Shown here: one piece after another, positions 1-4,293 of the stretch
How the letters are laid out: each line of letters starts with the position of its first letter
How positions within the stretch are numbered: position 1 is the first letter of the stretch
Source of the DNA: an uncultured Olsenella sp.
GTDB taxonomy: Bacteria > Actinomycetota > Coriobacteriia > Coriobacteriales > Atopobiaceae
Assembly (NCBI GenBank): GCA_959598545.1
Contig: CAUGFC010000070.1
Location: forward strand, 1-9,393
Reading direction: 5' to 3'
Length of the DNA: 9,393 bases
The notes under the pieces: generated by a model
Seen by the model: only the letters and a program-made list of their open reading frames with translations
Database searches by the model: none
Told to the model about the DNA's origin: nothing
Program-made: the position numbers and the translations under genes

Positions 1-700
1 CGATGCCGCCGAGGACCGCGGCGACGAACGCCTTGGTGCCGAGCATCATGCCCATCGTCGGGTTGGCCTGGGTGTAGGCCATCGCGTAGAGCACGGCACC
101 GATGCCGGCGAGCGCGGAGCCCACGGCGAAGGTGAACGAGATCGTGGAGTTGACGTTGATGCCCATGAGGCGCGCGGCGCCCATGTCCTCGGAGACGGCG
201 CGCATGGCCTTGCCGAGCTTGGTCTTCTGCACGACGAGCGTGAGCGCCACCGTGGCCGCGATGGTCACGAGGACCGTCAGGACCGACGGGAACGACAGCG
301 TGATGCCGGCGACTTGGACGGTCGTGAGGTCGGTGTAGGCGGGGACGACCTTGGCGTCGGCGCCGAAGACGAGCTGCGCGCCGTTCTCGAGGAAGTACGA
401 CACGCCGATGGCGGTGATGAGAATCGAGAGCCTCGGCGCGTTTCTGAGCGGCGCGTAGGCCACCTTGTCGATGAGCACGCCCACGAGCGTGCACGCCGCG
501 ACCGACAGCACGATCGCGAGCACGGGGGGAAGCCCCAGCTGGGCCATTATCAGCCACGACACGTACGCGCCGACCATGATGATGTCACCATGGGCGAAGT
601 TGAGCAACAGGATGATGCCGTACACCATCGTGTAGCCCAGGGCGACCAGCGCGTAGATGCTGCCGAGCTGCAGGCCGTTGAGCACCTGCGTGATGAACAA
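1..700 (-). CDS. livH: LivH-type branched-chain amino acid ABC transporter permease (partial)
   Basis: This is the membrane permease of a high-affinity ABC importer for branched-chain amino acids or related substrates. It would pair with a second permease (LivM) and two ATPases expected beyond the left edge. I translated 233 residues without a frame break. The N-terminus is hydrophobic and leads into LNFAHGD (33-39), a hallmark of LivH. Several membrane segments follow. The loop TKLGKAMRAVSEDMGAARLMGI-type region at about 160-181 matches the EAA-like ATPase-contact loop. AYTQANPTMG and KAFVAAVLGGIG close the visible part. Family members are about 290-310 residues, so roughly 60-70 are missing off the edge. 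The start is TTG (698-700): an in-frame TAG lies upstream at about codon -15, and GAGAGGAG sits 7 nt before the TTG. The upstream neighbour is the substrate-binding protein, 98 bp away, with a terminator between them. The exact substrate cannot be told from sequence. Confidence 0.93.
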   Translation of the reverse strand, partial: MFITQVLNGLQLGSIYALVALGYTMVYGIILLLNFAHGDIIMVGAYVSWLIMAQLGLPPVLAIVLSVAACTLVGVLIDKVAYAPLRNAPRLSILITAIGVSYFLENGAQLVFGADAKVVPAYTDLTTVQVAGITLSFPSVLTVLVTIAATVALTLVVQKTKLGKAMRAVSEDMGAARLMGINVNSTISFTFAVGSALAGIGAVLYAMAYTQANPTMGMMLGTKAFVAAVLGGI

Positions 701-707
701 GGAAGAG

Positions 708-715
708 CTCCTCTC
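708..715 (-). promoter_or_regulatory. Ribosome binding site deciding the TTG start of livH
   Basis: On the minus strand the sequence GAGAGGAG ends 7 nt before the TTG at 700-698. No ATG or GTG in this frame lies between the upstream in-frame TAG and this TTG, and family alignment (FITQVLNGLQLGSIYAL) begins here, so TTG is the best start. Confidence 0.75.
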
Positions 716-744
716 GGGTCTGCGCGGGAGAGACCGCGCCTAGC

Positions 745-776
745 AAAAACGGGGCAAGGCGCGAGGCCTTGCCCCG
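745..776 (-). terminator. Intrinsic terminator between binding protein and permease genes
   Basis: The minus-strand RNA forms a perfect stem CGGGGCAAGG / CCTTGCCCCG (767-776 with 750-759) around a 7-nt loop, followed at once by a run of five U (745-749). It lies 23 nt after the substrate-binding protein stop and 45 nt before livH. Partial termination here would raise binding protein over permease, as is common in ABC uptake operons. It could alternatively be a full stop with livH driven by its own promoter, which I could not see. Confidence 0.88.
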
Positions 777-798
777 AGTGGGGCGAGAAGGACGGGAC

Positions 799-2004
799 CT
801 ACGCCTCGAGGACCTCGAAGGTCTCCTCGGCGCCGTCCTCGGCGAAGGTGATGATCAGCGAGGACTTGACGGGGTCGCCGGTGCCCTCGTAGGAGATGGA
901 GCCGGTGACGCCCTCGACGGTGCCGTCGGCGATGCCGTCGATCACGGCCTGCTTGTAGTCCTCGGAGCCGGGCTCGAGGCCGGCCTCCTCGGCGGCGGCG
1001 AGGCCGTTCGCGAGGACCATGGCGGCGTCATAGCCGAGCGCGCAGAAGTTGGTCGGCGTCTCGCCGTACTCGGCCTCGTAGTCGGAGACGAACTTGGTCG
1101 CGATCTCGGACTCGTTGGAGGAGCTGAACGCGCAGCAGTAGTAGCAGTCGTGGAGGTCGGCGGCGTCGGCGTAGTTCTCGGACCCGCCGTAGATGCCCGA
1201 CCAGCCATCGACGCCGAGGAAGACCTTGTCGTAGCCCTGGGCGCGCGCCTGGGTGACGATCATGCCGTCGTCCTGGTAGTAGTTGGGGACGAGGATGGCG
1301 TCGGGGTTGGTGCCGATGATGTTGGTGAGCTGAGAGTTGAAGTCGACGTCACCCTCGGCGTAGGACTCCTGCGCGGTGATGGTGATGCCGGCGGCCTCGG
1401 CCTCCTCGCAGAAGGCGGCGTTGACGCCCTCGGAGTAGTCGGAGCCGTTGAGGTAGAGCGTCGCGACGCTCTTGTAGCCCTGCTCGACCGCGAAGTTGGC
1501 CATGACGCGACCCTGCTCGGGGTCGGTCACGCAGGCACGGAAGTAGTTCTCGCCGTAGGTGACGACGTCGGCCGCGGTGGCGGACGGGGTCACGCAGGGC
1601 ATGTTGTCGGCCACGGAGGCCTTGGCCACGGCGATGGTCGGGCCGGTGGTGACGTCGCCGACGATGCCGGTCACGCCGTCCTCCTGGACGAGGCGGTTGT
1701 AGGCGTTGACGGCCTCGGTGGCGTCGCCCTTCTCGTCGTAGACGACAGGCTCGATCTGCTTGCCGTTGACGCCGCCGTCGGCGTTGAGCTGCTTGAAGTA
1801 GAGCTGGGCGCCGTTGAGGCATGCGAGACCGTAGGACGAGTTGTCGCCCGTGTGCGGGCCCATGATGCCGACCTTGATGGCGCCGGAGGCGTCCCCGCCC
1901 TCGGCGGACTCGCCGCCGTTGCCGCCGCAGCCCACAAGGCCGAGGCCCATGAGCGTGGCAGCGGTGCCCGTCACGAACTGGCGCCTGGAAACGTTCTCAA
2001 ACAT
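799..2004 (-). CDS. livJ: Branched-chain amino acid-type ABC transporter substrate-binding lipoprotein
   Basis: This 401-residue extracytoplasmic solute-binding protein would capture the substrate and deliver it to the LivH permease downstream. It belongs to the LivJ/LivK (Peripla_BP_6, type 1 periplasmic fold) family. The N-terminus has SRRQF (6-10, twin-arginine type), a hydrophobic core and lipobox LVGC with Cys26 as the lipidation site. A GN-rich, acidic linker follows, and the binding fold starts at about residue 43 (IKVGIMGPHTG). Family blocks include GDVTTGPTIAVAK (116-128), TPSATAADV (139-147), FRACVTDPEQG (155-165) and the C-terminal FCALGYDAA (320-328). The ATG at 2004 was chosen because GGAGG sits 8 nt upstream and it yields a proper signal peptide; the open frame continues 98 codons further but without signal-like sequence. 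Nine cysteines, including a CYYCC cluster at 287-291, are unusual for an exported protein. The ligand is inferred only from the family. Confidence 0.93.
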   Translation of the reverse strand: MFENVSRRQFVTGTAATLMGLGLVGCGGNGGESAEGGDASGAIKVGIMGPHTGDNSSYGLACLNGAQLYFKQLNADGGVNGKQIEPVVYDEKGDATEAVNAYNRLVQEDGVTGIVGDVTTGPTIAVAKASVADNMPCVTPSATAADVVTYGENYFRACVTDPEQGRVMANFAVEQGYKSVATLYLNGSDYSEGVNAAFCEEAEAAGITITAQESYAEGDVDFNSQLTNIIGTNPDAILVPNYYQDDGMIVTQARAQGYDKVFLGVDGWSGIYGGSENYADAADLHDCYYCCAFSSSNESEIATKFVSDYEAEYGETPTNFCALGYDAAMVLANGLAAAEEAGLEPGSEDYKQAVIDGIADGTVEGVTGSISYEGTGDPVKSSLIITFAEDGAEETFEVLEA

Positions 2005-2149
2005 GTCTCTCTCCTCCCGTTGCTCCCCTTGCGTATCGTGCGGGGAGGTTACGCGAACCAATCTATCCCGTCGGGAGATCGGCCTGGCCCCTGTGGAGAA
2101 TTTGTTAACGAAGCTGTAGCCCTTTGAGCAGGGAATGGAAACGTTGACC
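2005..2149 (-). other. Intergenic region upstream of the binding-protein gene
   Basis: This stretch of 145 bp separates the VanZ-family gene from the transporter. It is locally more AT-rich than its neighbours and carries a short dyad TCCCG-T-CGGGA (2066-2076), which might be an operator. It also contains TTAACA (2103-2108 on the minus strand), but no good -10 element stands at the right distance, so I do not call a promoter. No convincing terminator hairpin follows the VanZ gene. Confidence 0.4.
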
Positions 2150-2626
2150 TCAGGCGCGACGACGATCGAGGGCCGCGGAGACCAGGCACCCGACGAGGGC
2201 TCCCGCCACCAGCCCGCCCAGGTCGATGAGCACGTCGATGGGCATTCCAGAGCGTCCCGGCACGAAGAGCTGCAGACACTCGTCCACCACGGCGACAAGC
2301 GGCACCATCAGCGCCGCGGGAAATGGGGAGCTCCCCCGCTCGAGACGGCGCGCGTGGAGCATCCCGCGAGAGAGCACGCCCAGGACGGCGTACTCGAGGA
2401 AGTGGCCCCCCTTGCGCACCACGAGGGACATCGTCGCGAGATCGCTGACGCCCGCCATCTCGAAGAGCGGGCGCAGGACGGAGACCACGAGGTCGCTCTC
2501 CATGGCCGACTGGGGTCCGCGGACCAGCGAATGGCCCCATATCACGACCAGCCAGCACGCGAACGCGACGGCCCACCGAAGGTAGGTGGGCCGTCGCGCC
2601 GAGTCGTGCGTGGTGGGCTGCGTCAC
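2150..2626 (-). CDS. VanZ-family membrane protein
   Basis: This 158-residue integral membrane protein belongs to the VanZ-like family, whose founder gives low-level teicoplanin resistance in enterococci. The biochemical role of most relatives is unknown. I see about four hydrophobic segments (roughly residues 16-34, 76-90, 103-119 and 135-152). The family's conserved blocks are present: RKGGHFLEYAVLG (71-83) and DECLQLFVPGRSG (115-127), the latter followed by PIDVLIDLGG (129-138), with the conserved His, Glu, Gln, Arg and Asp. The GTG start overlaps the stop of the upstream gene by four bases (GTGA, 2623-2626), so it is probably translated by coupling, and no strong ribosome site is visible. 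Codons 10-21 contain a 14-bp perfect inverted repeat. The family call is solid; a resistance role cannot be inferred. Confidence 0.87.
   Translation of the reverse strand: MTQPTTHDSARRPTYLRWAVAFACWLVVIWGHSLVRGPQSAMESDLVVSVLRPLFEMAGVSDLATMSLVVRKGGHFLEYAVLGVLSRGMLHARRLERGSSPFPAALMVPLVAVVDECLQLFVPGRSGMPIDVLIDLGGLVAGALVGCLVSAALDRRRA
2564..2598 (-). repeat. Perfect 14-bp inverted repeat inside the start of the VanZ gene
   Basis: Bases 2564-2577 and 2585-2598 are exact reverse complements (arm CGCGACGGCCCACC) separated by 7 bases. The hairpin covers codons 10-21 of the VanZ-family gene, about 30 nt into the message. No U-run follows, so it is not an ordinary terminator. It may slow ribosomes or tune coupling with the upstream gene; the effect is an inference. 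Confidence 0.8.
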
Positions 2627-3726
2627 GCCTCAGCCGCCTGAGGCATCGAGAAGTGCTTGCCGCCGCGACCGCCGTGAGAGGGCGCGGTGTCCGCCAGGTG
2701 GCGGGAGTTGGGCTGGGTACCCCCCTCGAGTATGCGCAGGAAGCGACGAGGGCTGCGACGGACGGCCGTGGAGGAGTTCTTTGAGAACTCGTCCTCGATC
2801 AGGTAGTCCACGTAGGTCTCGGTGTCCACGACCTCGGGGTGCCCGCCCGGGGCCCTGAAGGGGATGAACGAGGTGTCGAGCTCGAGGTTGTCGGGCTCGT
2901 CCAGCGAGTCGACGCCGCCGACGCCGTCTATGAAGCCGATCGGGTCCTGCGGGGGCGCGACGGTGGCGATCTTCTCGTCGAGGGACCTCAGGGCGCTCGC
3001 CCAGGCGTCGTCCCCGTTCAGGTCCTCGAGCGTGCGGCGCTCGGGATAGGCGCCCTCGTCGACATAGGCCACGCGACTCGAGATGCTCGCGGCCGCGTCC
3101 CTGGCGGAGGCGACGAGGCGGTCGCGGTCGCTCGTCGAGAAGTCCGACGGGATCGCCATCTCGTCATGGTCCTCGGCGAAGCCGGAGTCGTGGATGATGG
3201 CGTCCTCGCCGACGGCGCTGCGCCACCAGCTCGTCCCGACGTCTCCCACGGAGCCGTCGGCACGGGCTATGACCGGCACGCCCTCCATCATGCTCGCGCC
3301 CATCCGCTCGCGCAGCGTCGCGGCGACGCCCTCGGCGCGGCGCGCCATCTTCGCGCGGAACGACGCGCGCCTCACGTAGTTCTCGGCGATCTGCTCGTAG
3401 CTGGTGGCCTCGTGGCCGGGCCGATGCGGCGTGGCCGCGGGCGCGGGGGCCTTCTCCCTGGCCTCGGGCGCGCGCATGTGCCGCGCGATCACGGGCACGT
3501 CGTCCTCGGCGTGCGCACGGGCGCGGATGACGAGCGCCGCGGCGATGGCCACGACGCCCGTGAGCGCCATGCCCCCGGCGGCGCCGGCCGCGAAGGCCGT
3601 CGTCGGCGTGACGAACGTGCCGTCGATGAGCTCGGAGAGCGAGAGGGCCTGGGCCACGCCAGGCATGGCAAGCGGCGCCGCACCGATCAGGCCGGCGACA
3701 ACGGCGGGGTTTCTCCTCTGCCCCAT
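2623..3726 (-). CDS. Exported/membrane-anchored protein of unknown function
   Basis: I do not recognise this 367-residue protein. The N-terminus (residues 7-28) looks like a signal peptide or first membrane segment ending in VAQA, an AxA-like cleavage site. A second hydrophobic stretch at about 43-68 (FAAGAAGGMALTGVVAIAAALVI) is followed by RAR, so the remainder is probably cytoplasmic if both segments span. The rest is hydrophilic: an Ala/Pro-rich linker (84-105), a basic helical region (112-142), then a long acidic, low-complexity part. The hexamer VPVIAR occurs twice, at 77-82 and 150-155. The C-terminus is basic and Gly/His-rich. The ATG at 3726 has AGGGAG 8 nt upstream. It ends in a GTGA overlap with the VanZ-family gene, which suggests a shared message and possibly a joint envelope role. 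Coding is supported by the single long frame, ribosome site, export signal and overlap. Confidence 0.78.
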   Translation of the reverse strand: MGQRRNPAVVAGLIGAAPLAMPGVAQALSLSELIDGTFVTPTTAFAAGAAGGMALTGVVAIAAALVIRARAHAEDDVPVIARHMRAPEAREKAPAPAATPHRPGHEATSYEQIAENYVRRASFRAKMARRAEGVAATLRERMGASMMEGVPVIARADGSVGDVGTSWWRSAVGEDAIIHDSGFAEDHDEMAIPSDFSTSDRDRLVASARDAAASISSRVAYVDEGAYPERRTLEDLNGDDAWASALRSLDEKIATVAPPQDPIGFIDGVGGVDSLDEPDNLELDTSFIPFRAPGGHPEVVDTETYVDYLIEDEFSKNSSTAVRRSPRRFLRILEGGTQPNSRHLADTAPSHGGRGGKHFSMPQAAEA

Positions 3727-3776
3727 GTGTCTCGCTCCCTTCAGCGTGCGAAGAGAAAACGAGCTTCAAACCATGA

Positions 3777-3798
3777 GTCCACCCCTCCGGGGGCGGAC
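3777..3798 (-). promoter_or_regulatory. Leader hairpin upstream of the unknown membrane protein gene
   Basis: On the minus strand, GTCCGCCCC and GGGGTGGAC form a 9-bp stem around a CGGA loop. The only imperfection is a G-U wobble in the minus-strand RNA, which would be an A-C mismatch in plus-strand RNA, so the hairpin fits the transcribed strand. It lies 50-72 nt before the ATG at 3726. It may be an attenuator or a stabilising 5' structure; a U-rich stretch follows only after about 15 nt. Confidence 0.5.
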
Positions 3799-3870
3799 GG
3801 CGTCAACGGCTTGGGCTGCGTTTCATCTTCGAGTACCGTGACATATGGACCGATTGCTCGGACAGTGACG

Positions 3871-3900
3871 AATATACCTGTTACCCCCGTCGTCGGGCAA
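3871..3900 (-). promoter_or_regulatory. Predicted promoter for the unknown protein-VanZ unit
   Basis: The minus strand reads TTGCCC (3895-3900), an 18-bp spacer, then TATATT (3871-3876), a reasonable sigma-70-type pair. Transcription would start near 3864, giving a leader of about 137 nt that contains the 3777-3798 hairpin. It sits at the end of the repeat array. Confidence 0.5.
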
Positions 3901-3966
3901 GCGACTTTCCGTCGAAGTTGACGCTGGGAGGCGATATTTTTCCGGCACCGGTCGCCAACGGGGCAC

Positions 3967-4199
3967 GTCCCGGAAACGGCGGCCTTCCCGCATCGGCTGA
4001 GTCGCCCGTCCCAGAAACGGCGAACTTCTCCGTGCGGGCGCCCTCCCAGTCTGAGAACCTCGCAGATTCCCGGACATCCAGCACTCAGGGCACGTGAATC
4101 CCGCCAATTCCTGGACGTGTCCCCCACCGCAGAGGGAGAAGGTCGCCGATTCCGGGACGCGCCCTTCTCGCCAGGCGAGAAGCCCGGCGATTCCGGGAC
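3967..4199. repeat. Facing array of degenerate ~41-bp-periodic repeats
   Basis: Six copies of a degenerate ~23-bp element with core GTCCCGGAAWCGGCG and a TTCTC-like tail are visible. Two read on the plus strand, starting at 3967 and 4008. Four read on the minus strand, starting at 4199, 4158, 4115 and 4075. Neighbouring starts are 40-43 bp apart. The plus and minus halves face each other around about 4042, so transcripts could fold into nested imperfect hairpins (4008-4031 with 4053-4075; 3967-3989 with 4093-4115; about 17 of 23 positions pair in each). More degenerate copies may exist near 3889, 3920 and 4209-4235. The period is not a multiple of three, arguing against a protein repeat. Function unknown. 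Confidence 0.72.
4164..4182. repeat. Short perfect palindrome CTTCTCGCC-A-GGCGAGAAG
   Basis: A 9-bp perfect inverted repeat with a 1-bp centre lies within the repeat array, and the half-site GGCGAGAAG recurs at 4209-4217. The half matches the TTCTC tail of the array element, so it probably arose from the same family. Confidence 0.65.
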
Positions 4200-4241
4200 G
4201 GGACGCATGGCGAGAAGGGCGCCGGGCCAGGAGACATGAGT

Positions 4242-4269
4242 CGGGCCGACCCCCGAAGGGGCCGGCCCG
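4242..4269 (-). terminator. Probable terminator hairpin after rho
   Basis: The minus-strand RNA forms a 12-bp stem (4258-4269 with 4242-4253) with one G-U wobble and a C(UUCG)G tetraloop, an exceptionally stable loop. It begins 24 nt after the rho stop. No U-tract follows (the next bases are ACTCATGTC), so termination may be inefficient, assisted, or the hairpin may protect the 3' end. Confidence 0.65.
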
Positions 4270-4293
4270 GTCGGACGTGCCTGGCGGCGACGG

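Larger units (their letters stand above)
3727..4293. other. Gene-free region between rho and the unknown gene
   Basis: This 567-bp stretch has no credible gene. The open frames crossing it (for example minus 3741-4208 and 3823-4107) lack ribosome sites and recognisable domains. It contains, from right to left, the rho terminator hairpin, a set of facing ~41-bp-periodic repeats (3967-4199), a predicted promoter (3871-3900) and a leader hairpin (3777-3798). Confidence 0.7.

Noticed and set aside
2055..2120. sigma-70 promoter for the binding-protein gene
   Set aside because: TTAACA resembles a -35 and TAGATT a -10, but they are about 37 bp apart, and no other pair has acceptable spacing.
769..2127. 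Plus-strand open frame opposite the binding-protein gene
   Set aside because: Repetitive Val/Gly/Asp composition, antisense to a recognised protein.
2005..2298. N-terminal extension of the binding-protein frame up to 2298
   Set aside because: It overlaps the VanZ gene, lacks a signal peptide, and the ATG at 2004 has a good ribosome site and precedes a proper lipoprotein signal.
2839..3921. Plus-strand open frame (360 aa) opposite the unknown membrane protein
   Set aside because: Because the minus gene is itself unrecognised I compared both. The minus frame has a ribosome site, a signal-like N-terminus and a 4-nt overlap with vanZ-like; the plus frame is Arg/Gly/Ala/Asp-rich without any of these.
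3967..4199. CRISPR array
   Set aside because: Repeats are degenerate, occur in both orientations, and no cas genes are present; spacers are not uniform unique inserts.
3741..4208. Minus-strand open frame (155 aa) across the repeat region
   Set aside because: The 41-bp period shifts frame from unit to unit, there is no ribosome site, and the translation shows no fold-like pattern.
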